Below are positions 45,835 through 54,184 of a stretch of 64,000 nt of DNA, piece after piece. The translations under genes were made by a program, and so were the position numbers. Below the pieces are notes generated by a model. That model saw only the letters and a program-made list of their open reading frames with translations, did no database searches and was not told the origin of the DNA. Numbering within the stretch: the first letter of the stretch is position 1; each line of letters starts with the position of its first letter. The stretch comes from Bin87 sp034420475 (GTDB lineage: Bacteria > Chloroflexota > Dehalococcoidia > Lucifugimonadales > UBA3495), in contig DAOULH010000081.1 in NCBI GenBank assembly GCA_034420475.1, positions 1 to 64,000 of the forward strand, written 5' to 3'.

Positions 45835-46935
45835 TCACCTCCCTCTCCAGATTGACGGCGGCACCGGCGGCCCGCTGATGATGCGCGCGCTCAGAAACTT
45901 CTCCCCCGTGGGCACCGTCGGGCCGTGCCGTTCGTCCGGCAGCAACGCCACCTCGTTGAACCCGAACACCGATTCGTCCAGTTCCAGGTCCTTGACGCCG
46001 CTTCCGTCATCCTCATTCACCACGATGCGGTCGATCAACATCCGCTGGTCATTGCGAACCAGCCAGATCTGGTAGGTATCTGCCGGCATCCCGGAAACCA
46101 TCAGGACACCCCGTTTGCCGGAAGGATGCAGCATCAGCAGCCCGTGGGCCGTCGGTTCCGTTCCCAAAGGTGACGTCATCGGAAGCTTTTCCGTCTCCGG
46201 CTGCGCCGAAAGCACGGTGGCCTGGACCATGTCCGCCATTTCCTTCTTCACCAGGTCCACCGACTCTGACCCATCGTCGGCTTGCGCCGAAACCTGCGAT
46301 GAACCGGCCGCCCGGCTGATGTTCGGGGTCAGGTTCGCCGAAGCCACCGTCCGGCTCATCTTGACCTCATGCTCGGTCGCCGTCGCTGGCTGTAGGGAGC
46401 GCACCTCTGTCGGCTCGGGCTGCGTCAACCCGTCCGCCGGCTTCAACGCGGCCACTGCCGCGCTCGCCGACGCCAGCGCAACCGTTTCGTGCCGTGTCGC
46501 CATTTCCTCTTGCGCCGCCGTCAGGCTGTCGATTTCCTGCTGCTGCGAGATCATGAAACCCACCGAGGCGGCCAACAGCAGGCTCAACGTTCCCACCGCC
46601 GCCGGCGCGATCCAACGGCGCAATCGCTTCATCGACCAGCGCGGATCCGGATCAACGCGCCGTACCGTTTCCGAGCCGTTCCTGCGGCCGATGGAGTTGG
46701 CCAGCACGCGCTGCTTCAGGCCGGCTGGCAGCGGGGTCTCCGGGACTGCGGCCGTAAGCCTCGCCGCCGTCTCCTGGAACCCCAGCAAGACCTCTTGGCA
46801 GTGCGGGCACCGGATCACGTGGTGGAACACCGCCTGGAACTCGGCGTCGTCCAGCGCGTTGAGCGCAAAGGCGGCCAGCTCCCCTTCGGGATGCTCCGAT
46901 CCGGCGTATATTTCGCCTGGATTGTCAGACCACAT
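45835..46935 (-). CDS. Anti-sigma factor (RskA-like) with zinc-finger N-terminus
   Basis: A 366-aa membrane protein. Cytoplasmic anti-sigma domain with H39-x3-C43-x2-C46 (HVIRCPHC), one membrane helix (about residues 108-130), an extracytoplasmic low-complexity region, and an RskA-type C-terminal domain (RGVLMVSGMPADTYQIWLV, VTGVK-like strands). It holds the upstream sigma factor at the membrane until a signal releases it. Overlaps the sigma gene by 11 bases. Confidence 0.9.
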   Translation of the reverse strand: MWSDNPGEIYAGSEHPEGELAAFALNALDDAEFQAVFHHVIRCPHCQEVLLGFQETAARLTAAVPETPLPAGLKQRVLANSIGRRNGSETVRRVDPDPRWSMKRLRRWIAPAAVGTLSLLLAASVGFMISQQQEIDSLTAAQEEMATRHETVALASASAAVAALKPADGLTQPEPTEVRSLQPATATEHEVKMSRTVASANLTPNISRAAGSSQVSAQADDGSESVDLVKKEMADMVQATVLSAQPETEKLPMTSPLGTEPTAHGLLMLHPSGKRGVLMVSGMPADTYQIWLVRNDQRMLIDRIVVNEDDGSGVKDLELDESVFGFNEVALLPDERHGPTVPTGEKFLSARIISGPPVPPSIWRGR

Positions 46936-47500
46936 GAGCTTCCAACGCTGCCTTGAGCTTTTGCATGCCGAGACGCATCCGGGTTTTCACCGTCCCCAGT
47001 GGTATCCCCAACATGTTGGAGATCTCTGATTGGCTGTAGCCGTGCCAGGCTGAGAGGTACAACGGTCGGCTCTGCTCCTCGGGCAGGGTCAGCAGCGCCT
47101 CGCGCACCAGACTGGCGTCAAAACCGCGTTCCACCTGGCGTTCCACGCTGATCTTGGCGTCGGGTATCCGGTGCAGCGCGTCCATCTCCGGATAAACCGT
47201 GTGATCCGTGGTGCGCTTACGGGATCGGTACATGTCCACCACCTTGTGGTGGGCTACGGACATGATCCAGGTGCTTGGCGCCGCCATTTCCGGCCGGTAG
47301 CTATCGGCTTTCAGCCAGATGTTGGAGAACACTTCCTGAACGGCGTCTTCGGCCAGCGCCTCGTCTTTCAGGACCGATACTGCCAGCGAGAAAATCCGTT
47401 GAGCATAGCGGTCATAGATCTCTTCCAGGGCTTTTTCGTCGCTCGCGCCGACTGCGGTGATGCGTTGCGCGTCTTCACGATGTGGGTTATCTGACACCAC
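46925..47500 (-). CDS. ECF-type RNA polymerase sigma factor
   Basis: A 191-aa sigma-70 family factor with region 2 (EEIYDRYAQRIFSLAVSVL, EDAVQEVFSNIWLKAD) and region 4 (LTLPEEQSRPLYLSAWHGYSQSEISNMLGIPLGTVKTR). The GTG start at 47500 is directly after GGAGGG, so the exact start is uncertain by a codon or two. Controlled by the downstream anti-sigma gene; target promoters unknown. Confidence 0.93.
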   Translation of the reverse strand: MVSDNPHREDAQRITAVGASDEKALEEIYDRYAQRIFSLAVSVLKDEALAEDAVQEVFSNIWLKADSYRPEMAAPSTWIMSVAHHKVVDMYRSRKRTTDHTVYPEMDALHRIPDAKISVERQVERGFDASLVREALLTLPEEQSRPLYLSAWHGYSQSEISNMLGIPLGTVKTRMRLGMQKLKAALEAHVV

Positions 47501-47621
47501 CCCTCCAAAGTTATCAGGGGTTCAATAATGCCCGGTTATCCGTGTATACGTCCGGCCCGTCCGCCCGGATTGCTCAGATCGCAAATCGGTCGCGAGACCC
47601 GCGGAAATTGCATCTCTCGCG

Positions 47622-48983
47622 TTAAACCACCAGGCTGTCGAATATGTCCTGGATATTCGGCAGGTTCTCCAGCGACCAGATCAGCTCCAGCGCCTGCTCG
47701 CATTGCTGCTCGGTGATCGTGGGGCTGGCCAGTCGCCGGAACTTGGCGTCCACGTCAGCGTCGCTCAGGGGATTTTTCCCATGCCCCTTGGGGAAGCTGG
47801 TTTCCGCCACCTCGGTCTGCCCGTTGTTCTTGATCACCTCAATGCGGCAGTTGTACTCGGCGGGATACCTCTCGGTGAACTCCGCGTTCTCGTCGATCCG
47901 CATCTTGTTGATGATCGCCCGCAGCGCCGGGTCCGCGATGCGGTCCGGCGCAAACGTGGCCGGAGTGACCTCGCCGTCCCGGAGGCCGACGGCCGCCAGG
48001 AACGGGATGCTGTGGTCGGCCGTTTCCCGAGTCTTGGGGTCCCACTTTTCGGGCTCGGTGGACGCGCTGCTCACCGCCGACCGATACGACTGGATCTTGA
48101 TCGACGCAATGTCGCTCACGTCCACCCGGTCGTGGAGCTGGATGGCCAGGTCTATGGGCGCCTGCGTGTGTATCTGTGACGGGTAGAACTTGAAGATCGT
48201 GTCCGTGATCCGGAAGGGAGCGTCGTCGCCGCCCATGGCGTCAAGCTCAATGGGATACCCGATAGCCTGCTCCCACAACCCCTTGCGCCCCTCGAAGGGC
48301 TCAAAGGGTCCGGTCATGCCCTCGGCCGCCAGCTGCGCCGCGAAGATGCCGGCCCGCGTTGCCGCCGCGGCCGCGCAGCCTTTCCACATCGACAACTCGC
48401 CCATCCGGGTCACGCGCAGGGGGACGTTGGGCACCACTGCCAGCGAAATGGCGTGGCCCATCTGCTCTTCGTCAAGCCCCAGGATCTTCCCGGCCGCGCA
48501 GGCCGCTCCGATCACGCTGAGGACGCCCTGGTCCCATTGGTTGTCCGGCACGTGGTCGGCGATGCGGCAGAATGCCTCGTAGGCCAGCGCAATCGCCGTT
48601 ATGATCGTCCGCCCGTCCGCTTCGACGCTGTCCCCCACGGCCAGCGCCGCCGGGATCATGTCGCTGGGATGGCCGCCGCCGGGCGAGAAGTACGAGTCGT
48701 TGCAGTCCAGGTACCGCACCATGACCCCGTTGGCGAACCCGGCCATGTCCAGTGATGACCGGTCGTAAGTGCCCAGGATCCGCGCCGAGGTCTTGCTCGT
48801 CACGTCTCCGGCCAGCTTGCGGGCCACCTTGGCCGGCTCACTCAGGTAGCCGCCGACGGCGCACCCCAGCGTATCGGCAACGGTGCGCTTGACTTGATGC
48901 ACCACCTCGGGCGGCAGATCCTCGTAGGTGAGATTGCAAGCGTAGGAGCTCAACAGCTCGGTGGTGCGGTCCATATGCTCCAT
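47622..48983 (-). CDS. MmgE/PrpD family protein
   Basis: A 453-aa protein of the MmgE/PrpD (2-methylcitrate dehydratase-like) family: ADTLGCAVGGYLSEPAKVAR, RYLDCNDSYFSPGGGHPSD and PSQIHTQAPIDLAIQL. Some members dehydrate 2-methylcitrate; many in Chloroflexota and Actinobacteria act in unknown catabolic routes. In-frame ATGs at 48983 and 48974 are both possible. Single gene on the minus strand. Confidence 0.9.
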   Translation of the reverse strand: MEHMDRTTELLSSYACNLTYEDLPPEVVHQVKRTVADTLGCAVGGYLSEPAKVARKLAGDVTSKTSARILGTYDRSSLDMAGFANGVMVRYLDCNDSYFSPGGGHPSDMIPAALAVGDSVEADGRTIITAIALAYEAFCRIADHVPDNQWDQGVLSVIGAACAAGKILGLDEEQMGHAISLAVVPNVPLRVTRMGELSMWKGCAAAAATRAGIFAAQLAAEGMTGPFEPFEGRKGLWEQAIGYPIELDAMGGDDAPFRITDTIFKFYPSQIHTQAPIDLAIQLHDRVDVSDIASIKIQSYRSAVSSASTEPEKWDPKTRETADHSIPFLAAVGLRDGEVTPATFAPDRIADPALRAIINKMRIDENAEFTERYPAEYNCRIEVIKNNGQTEVAETSFPKGHGKNPLSDADVDAKFRRLASPTITEQQCEQALELIWSLENLPNIQDIFDSLVV

Positions 48984-49065
48984 ACCTCTCTTCTTCGCGT
49001 GTGCCGGCCGAACCGATGCGAACCATTTTACAGTCCGCCGGCCCGTGATCGCCCCTGACCGCCGT

Positions 49066-49908
49066 TCAGCGAATCACTGCTTCCGCGATCCGCTCCATCT
49101 GCGCCGACATCTCGGCTTCGGTCTCGCAGTGTTCGGGACGCACCACCACGCGGTTCGCTCCCGCGTTGAGGAAGTCCTGCACCAACTGTCCGTCCGGAGC
49201 CTGGCCGTACACCGAGATCGTCAGCGATTTGGGGTCACGCCCCCTCGCTTCCGCCAACTCGTCCAATCGTTTGCGGCTCTCTTCCACCTCGGCCGGCGTG
49301 ATCCGGTTGGGCAGCCAGCCGTCGCCCCAGGTGGCCACTCGCTGCAGCACCCGGCGCGCCAGTCCGCCCAGTATCACCGGCGGGTGAGGCTCCTGAATGG
49401 GCTTGGGGTTGGACTTGACCGGCGGGAAATCGTAGTAGGTCCCGTGGAACTCGGCCTCTTCTTTGGTCCACAGCTCTTTCATCACATCGACGGCTTCCCG
49501 GGTTTGCGTCCAGCGGTGGTCAAAGTCGCCGCCGAAGATCTCGGTTTCCTCCCGGTTCCAGCCGGCGCCGATGCCGAAGAGGAACCTCCCGCCGCTGACC
49601 CGGTCCAGCGTGGCGATCTCTTTGGCCAGCATCAACGGGTTGCGTTCCGGCACCAGGGTGATGCCCGTCCCCAACTTGATGGTGCTGGTGGCCCCGGAAG
49701 CCCGCGCCAGCGCGATGTACGGGTCGGCGAAGTGGGCGTAGGTCCACGGTATCTCGCCCCCCGAGGGAAACTGGCTGGCGCTCTGCACCGGCAAAATGGG
49801 GTGCTCCGCGTACCAGATCGACTCAAAGCCCAGCGACTCCGCGGTCCGAGCCATGAAAGCGGGGTCCAGCGTGTAGGCCGGCAGCGGTATGGAAGTTCCA
49901 ACAGACAT
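49066..49908 (-). CDS. LLM-class flavin-dependent oxidoreductase
   Basis: A 280-aa luciferase-like monooxygenase. Seen: AESLGFESIWYAEHPILP, KLGTGITLVPERNPLMLAKE, GIGAGWNREETEIFGGDF and GDGWLPNRITPAEV. Homologues use FMN or F420; F420 is plausible in this kind of organism but is not shown by the sequence. The ATG at 49908 has AAGGAG nine bases upstream, so the longer frame is rejected. Confidence 0.88.
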   Translation of the reverse strand: MSVGTSIPLPAYTLDPAFMARTAESLGFESIWYAEHPILPVQSASQFPSGGEIPWTYAHFADPYIALARASGATSTIKLGTGITLVPERNPLMLAKEIATLDRVSGGRFLFGIGAGWNREETEIFGGDFDHRWTQTREAVDVMKELWTKEEAEFHGTYYDFPPVKSNPKPIQEPHPPVILGGLARRVLQRVATWGDGWLPNRITPAEVEESRKRLDELAEARGRDPKSLTISVYGQAPDGQLVQDFLNAGANRVVVRPEHCETEAEMSAQMERIAEAVIR

Positions 49909-49933
49909 AATGATTACTCCTTGTGTGGCTGGC

Positions 49934-50338
49934 CTAACGGCGGGCGTCAAAGCGGTCCAGTTCGCGCGGCCAGTCGAGAATTCGGCGGTCACTGGTGATT
50001 AGAAGATGTCCTTCCAGAGCAGTAGCCACGATAATGCGGTCAGCTGGGTCGCCGTGCATATCGGGCAATTCGCCCGCACGCACTGCGATGATACTGTCAA
50101 CCGGAATCTCGCGGAATCCTTCTGCCAGTAGCCTCTCTCGCCACTGGCTCGCGGTCAAGTTGGGAATCACGTTGAGGCGATTTTTCTGTTGCAGCATTCC
50201 GATTTCCCAGAGGGAGATTGCTGAAAACGCGGCTTGGTCGTTCATAACGGCTCGCGCGATTCTATCCCGTGCCTCTGGACCCAATCGGCGACTCGAAACG
50301 AGATACCAGACAACCGCTTGGGTATCTCCAAGGATCAC
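49934..50338 (-). CDS. PIN-domain toxin (VapC family)
   Basis: A 134-aa PIN nuclease with the expected acidic residues: GDTQAVVWYL, SLWEIGML, DPADRIIVATALEG and SDRRIL. It cleaves RNA, usually tRNA or rRNA, when free. It overlaps the Phd-like antitoxin by 4 bases (ATGA). Confidence 0.92.
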   Translation of the reverse strand: MILGDTQAVVWYLVSSRRLGPEARDRIARAVMNDQAAFSAISLWEIGMLQQKNRLNVIPNLTASQWRERLLAEGFREIPVDSIIAVRAGELPDMHGDPADRIIVATALEGHLLITSDRRILDWPRELDRFDARR

Positions 50339-50907
50339 CTAACCTCCTCTTCTCCAACGATATGTTGGCGGCCAACGCCGGGTATCTGATCATACCGCCC
50401 CAACTCTACAAGACCCTTTTGGTCATCAAATACGGCTACCTTGCCATCTTCACTCTCCGAGACGGCGGTGATGATCTCGTCCAGTTGCGCCACAAATTCG
50501 CTGATGTTAACCGTAATGAACTTGTGCCGGTGCAATGTCGACACGTCAACCTTCTCCGGCTTATGGCGCTCCCGCAGCTCTCCTTCATGTGAGTCAATGA
50601 ACCACGACGCCGGCATCGGCCCGGAGATGTCCCAATCGTCATCCGTCTGAACGGCCGGATCGGTGTACCACTCAACGGGCATCGGTCCCTCGATGTCGCC
50701 GAGGATTTTAACCTTGTCCTTGAGGCTGCCGTATCCACTCAGCGGCGGCTGCACGTAGCGCGTCAACTTAGCAACCGCACTGTCACCGTCAGTGATGACG
50801 ACTGACCCGCCCTGTTGGGAGATTTGGGTAAGTATCTCCCGGCAATGCGTTTTAAATTCGTCGGAGCTCAGGCGCCACGTAGGCCCCAACACGAAAAAAA
50901 AGAACAT
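50335..50907 (-). CDS. Phd/YefM-type antitoxin with two Phd-like modules
   Basis: A 190-aa protein, twice the usual antitoxin length. Residues 12-55 are a Phd-type DNA-binding domain (LSSDEFKTHCREILTQISQ). Next are two similar toxin-binding-like motifs, GDIEGPMPVEWYTDP and WDISGPMPASWFID. Residues 120-175 look like a second Phd module (ITVNISEFVAQLDEIITAV). The ATG at 50907 has GAGGAG upstream. Likely represses its own operon and blocks the VapC partner. Confidence 0.85.
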   Translation of the reverse strand: MFFFFVLGPTWRLSSDEFKTHCREILTQISQQGGSVVITDGDSAVAKLTRYVQPPLSGYGSLKDKVKILGDIEGPMPVEWYTDPAVQTDDDWDISGPMPASWFIDSHEGELRERHKPEKVDVSTLHRHKFITVNISEFVAQLDEIITAVSESEDGKVAVFDDQKGLVELGRYDQIPGVGRQHIVGEEEVR

Positions 50908-50931
50908 TTTCTCCTCTGATGTCTAAACGGG

Positions 50932-51186
50932 TTAGGTGTCGTCGAACAGAGCTCGGCGTACTTCCGTGGAGGTCAAACCCAAGTATTCTGCAACGTCGGA
51001 TATGATGCCGCTCAATGTTCCCACATTCAATTGCCGATGACGGGGAACCGACACGCGATGCTCCGTGCCGCGTACATTGCTTGCCAGTCGCAAGTGGCTT
51101 CCCCGCTGCCGAATCACGCGGTATCCGTAGTTGCGGCGCAACAACCTGCCCAAGTCGTCGCCCGAAAGATCACGTGGCAGCGTCAT
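50932..51186 (-). CDS. hicA: HicA-type toxin
   Basis: An 84-aa double-stranded-RNA-binding-fold toxin: RVIRQRGSHLRLAS with the catalytic His, and VSVPRHRQLNVGTLSGIISD. Cleaves mRNA when not bound by HicB. Overlaps the upstream hicB gene by 4 bases. Confidence 0.93.
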   Translation of the reverse strand: MTLPRDLSGDDLGRLLRRNYGYRVIRQRGSHLRLASNVRGTEHRVSVPRHRQLNVGTLSGIISDVAEYLGLTSTEVRRALFDDT

Positions 51187-51389
51187 ACGACCATGACTTC
51201 ATCCTTCACCAAGTGTAGCCGAATTGCAGCGGGCAACTCGTCATCATCAAAATGACAAAGCACCGCATCCTTCACCATCGCTTTCAGGTCTGTCCAATCA
51301 CTCCCCTGCGTGAAGATGCTGTGCCCAACGGCCCGTGCATCATAACCACCCTCGGCGGCTTCGGTGACCTCAAAAACGAGCTCGTTCAT
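51183..51389 (-). CDS. hicB: HicB-type antitoxin
   Basis: A 68-aa protein of the partial-RNase-H HicB fold (GGYDARAVGHSIFTQGSDWTDLKAMV). It has no added DNA-binding domain, so autoregulation may be weak. First of the pair, ATGA overlap with hicA. Confidence 0.85.
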   Translation of the reverse strand: MNELVFEVTEAAEGGYDARAVGHSIFTQGSDWTDLKAMVKDAVLCHFDDDELPAAIRLHLVKDEVMVV

Positions 51390-51424
51390 TTCTTCATCTC
51401 CTGGCGCAGTTCAGACTGGAAACG

Positions 51425-51979
51425 CTACCACCACCTGTCCTTATCCAGCCATCCGTTCATGGTCTGGGCCAATTTGCGAATGCTGGCTTTACCGGAATCC
51501 ATGCCCTCACCGCAGATTGTACCTTCACGGATATTCACGGTCACGACGCGCTTGGCCGCAAATTCTCCGCGCTTCCGAAGATTGTACAGTCGCCAAATCA
51601 CTCCGTCGGTTAACACGCCCATCCCAGACCTCATGTCAAGGGTATATCGCTCCAACTGCGCTTCCCAACTCGCTAGGTCAGTTCCTACCCTCTTGGCCTC
51701 TATCACAACGACTGGTCGTTCACTCGGATTGAACAGGACGTAGTCAGCCTTCTCACTCCATCGAACACGCTCCTTATCATCCTTTAGCAACGGCCATTCA
51801 ACTGCGCACTGCCAAAAGTCTCCCATGTCCCAATCCAATGCCCTCACGACAGGATCAATCAGCAGATAGCGTGTAGCCAGTTCCCGGTACACATAGCCGA
51901 ACATATCCGGCTCCGGAGGATATTTATCCAGCTGCTTTCTAACCTGCCGAATCGCCTCCTCAACATTCGCGATTGTCAT
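51425..51979 (-). CDS. Stand-alone type I restriction HsdR N-terminal-domain protein
   Basis: A 184-aa protein equal to the PD-(D/E)XK nuclease domain of type I restriction R subunits (HSDR_N). Seen: the ADYVLFN and VVVIEAKR catalytic segments, then TLDMRSGMGVLTDGVIWRLYN. No helicase or HsdM/HsdS genes are present here. It sits at the upstream end of the toxin-antitoxin cluster. It could be a remnant or an independent nuclease. Confidence 0.85.
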   Translation of the reverse strand: MTIANVEEAIRQVRKQLDKYPPEPDMFGYVYRELATRYLLIDPVVRALDWDMGDFWQCAVEWPLLKDDKERVRWSEKADYVLFNPSERPVVVIEAKRVGTDLASWEAQLERYTLDMRSGMGVLTDGVIWRLYNLRKRGEFAAKRVVTVNIREGTICGEGMDSGKASIRKLAQTMNGWLDKDRWW

Positions 51980-52021
51980 CGTCGTTTCCTCCGGATGTGC
52001 AATCGTTCTGTGTCTAGACCG

Positions 52022-54013
52022 TCAGTCATCCGCCGCCACCGCCTCCCGCACGCCAACGATCGCATCGTACACCTCAGCTCCCTGCGCCACCACGACGTCC
52101 ATGTCCTCGGCCAGCAGGTAGCCCTGCTGAACCAGCGTTTCGGCGTACTCCCGCACCCGCGCCAGGTATTCGTCCCGCGAGGCGTACCGTTCTTCGATGG
52201 ACGGCCTCGGGTCGCCGGACGCCATGCGCTCCGCACGGCTCACCGCGAAGGGAATGGCGCCGCCCACGACGGTCCCGCCCGGCGAAAGCACCTGTCCGGG
52301 TCCGCCGATGTCGGTATGGCGAACGTTCCATCCCGTGTACGTGGCCAGGGGCACCGCAATGGCCGGCAGCCGGATGCCGCCGACTTCGTTCCCGTCGGCA
52401 TCCACCGCCGATACGAGCGACGGATAGGCGTCGCCAACTCCCGGCGGGACCACTGTCGGGACTGCCCGGTCCGGTCCGAAGTCCAGGTGGCGCATTACCT
52501 TGTGGTGCTCGGGGAACTCCACTGCCGGAAGCGCGCGGAAGAATTCCGCCAACTCCCCGGCCTCAGCGATGGTATCGTCCTCATACCGGGGATACCCATG
52601 CGCCGGAGGATGCTCATTATGGGTAACCCAATTGTCCAGGTGCGCCAGCGCGGCGCGCATCAGCGGGCGATAGTCCACGTAGTTCAGCGCCTGCGTGCCC
52701 CGGGCCCCCGAATCCGGGTTAGTGTCAGAAATCGGCAGGTTGGCCGGGGCGTGCTGCGTGCCGCAGAACAGCCACGAACGCACGTTGTCGGGCAGTGCGG
52801 CGTCTCCTTTGCCCCCGGCCGTAACGTGGGCCAGGGCGCCGTGACCGCCCCAATACTCCGACGAGGTGTTGGTGTAAATCACCTTGGGCGCGACGCCCCG
52901 GCGGGTCACCTCCGCAAGTATGCCCTCTTCTCCGCCCGGCTCCAGATCCAGGAACGGCGGCAGGTTGTTGACGCTCCGGTTGGACAGGCTCGACGGCTGC
53001 CCGAACCGCACGTTGAACTCACCCATCTTGCCGCCGGCCACGTTGGGCAGCATTCCCTCAAAGACGATCCTGCCGTCCTCGTCGCGGTTCAAGCCCAGGT
53101 ACAGCATCTGCCGCAGGAAACGGCCGCTCTGGCTGCGTCCGTAGGCGTAGGCCCGACCCAGGGCCCCGGCCAGCGGATTTGCCGTACCCGCGGCGTCCGT
53201 CTTCCCATGCCGCAGCCAGGCAACGATATCCCGCGTCGCCAGCAAGCCCAGCCCGATCACCGGCGCGTGGGAAGTCTCGTACACCACCCGATACACCTTG
53301 CCGGCCTCGAACCCGCCTTCCAGGGTCACGTGCGCCGGGTCGGGTACTCGCCTCCCATCCACTAACCGGGCGAAAGCCCACCGTTCGCGAGGAATGACCG
53401 TCTCGGGAGCGTCCTCGTGTTCCTGCACGGTCAGCACCGAATCCCAACTCTCCAGGTGGTTGGTGGGATAAGGCCGGTGGTCCCGGTCGGACAGGAATTG
53501 ACTGTCCAAGTTGGCCAAGGTCTGGAACGAGACCACGATCTTGCCCGCAACCGGCGAGCCGTCGGCGTTGTATGCGTTGGGCACGTTGCACCGGAACAGA
53601 CCCGGCGCGTCCGGCACATCGTGCTGCCACCCGCACCAGACCAGGCTGTAGCCCTGCCTCATCAGGAATCCGTTGCCCGGATGCGGGTCGGCATCCGGCG
53701 GCCTGTCCGGTGAGCTGTTCAGGTTTTTCAGCGCCAGTTCCTTGCCCCGGTTCAGCACGTCCAGCAGCAGCCGACCGTTCCCGTGGTCATTGTCCACCGG
53801 CTTGATGATCCGAAAATCGGAAGAGAACTCCACCAAGCCGTCACGGTTCCGCGGCGCCAGAGCAATGTCGGCAATTGCAGCATTGTCCGTATGCGACGGA
53901 TCCACCGCGAAATGCGCCACCCCGTCAATCTGCTCATACCGCCCTGCGTCCCCAAACCCTTGCCCGCCGGCGAAAGGCTGTCGCGTCCTGATGTCCAGCT
54001 TGGTAAGCGCCAT
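52022..54013 (-). CDS. Large alpha/beta hydrolase-domain protein
   Basis: A 663-aa protein resembling the alpha/beta hydrolase-10 family (PF20091-type). Seen: RGKELALKNLNSSPDRPP, RQGYSLVWCGWQHDVP, AYAYGRSQSGRFLRQMLYLG (nucleophile-elbow-like GRSQSG), and LAHLDNWVTHNEHPP. No export signal is seen. The ATG at 54013 has GAGGTGG upstream. The longer frame enters the family B repeat and is rejected. Substrate unknown, perhaps an ester or lactone. Confidence 0.82.
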   Translation of the reverse strand: MALTKLDIRTRQPFAGGQGFGDAGRYEQIDGVAHFAVDPSHTDNAAIADIALAPRNRDGLVEFSSDFRIIKPVDNDHGNGRLLLDVLNRGKELALKNLNSSPDRPPDADPHPGNGFLMRQGYSLVWCGWQHDVPDAPGLFRCNVPNAYNADGSPVAGKIVVSFQTLANLDSQFLSDRDHRPYPTNHLESWDSVLTVQEHEDAPETVIPRERWAFARLVDGRRVPDPAHVTLEGGFEAGKVYRVVYETSHAPVIGLGLLATRDIVAWLRHGKTDAAGTANPLAGALGRAYAYGRSQSGRFLRQMLYLGLNRDEDGRIVFEGMLPNVAGGKMGEFNVRFGQPSSLSNRSVNNLPPFLDLEPGGEEGILAEVTRRGVAPKVIYTNTSSEYWGGHGALAHVTAGGKGDAALPDNVRSWLFCGTQHAPANLPISDTNPDSGARGTQALNYVDYRPLMRAALAHLDNWVTHNEHPPAHGYPRYEDDTIAEAGELAEFFRALPAVEFPEHHKVMRHLDFGPDRAVPTVVPPGVGDAYPSLVSAVDADGNEVGGIRLPAIAVPLATYTGWNVRHTDIGGPGQVLSPGGTVVGGAIPFAVSRAERMASGDPRPSIEERYASRDEYLARVREYAETLVQQGYLLAEDMDVVVAQGAEVYDAIVGVREAVAADD

Positions 54014-54130
54014 TTCAGTCCACCTCAAAAGTCCGCAACGTCGTTCGTCTGTTCGCTGAATTACCGGATTTGCCGGATTGAAATTCGTCTCGGCGCAATC
54101 GTCCTGATCCCGAAAATCTTTCAAATCCGA

Positions 54131-54178
54131 CAAATCCTGCTTCTGACAATCCCGTCCATCCTGTCCATCCATGCAAAA
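54131..54178. repeat. Short intergenic repeat, family B, copy 3 (diverged)
   Basis: AAATCCTGC, then ATCCCGTCCATCCTGTCCAT and CATGCAAAA, similar to the units at 132 and 9076. It fills most of the gap between the hydrolase and the CHAT gene. Confidence 0.4.
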
Positions 54179-54184
54179 CCCAGG

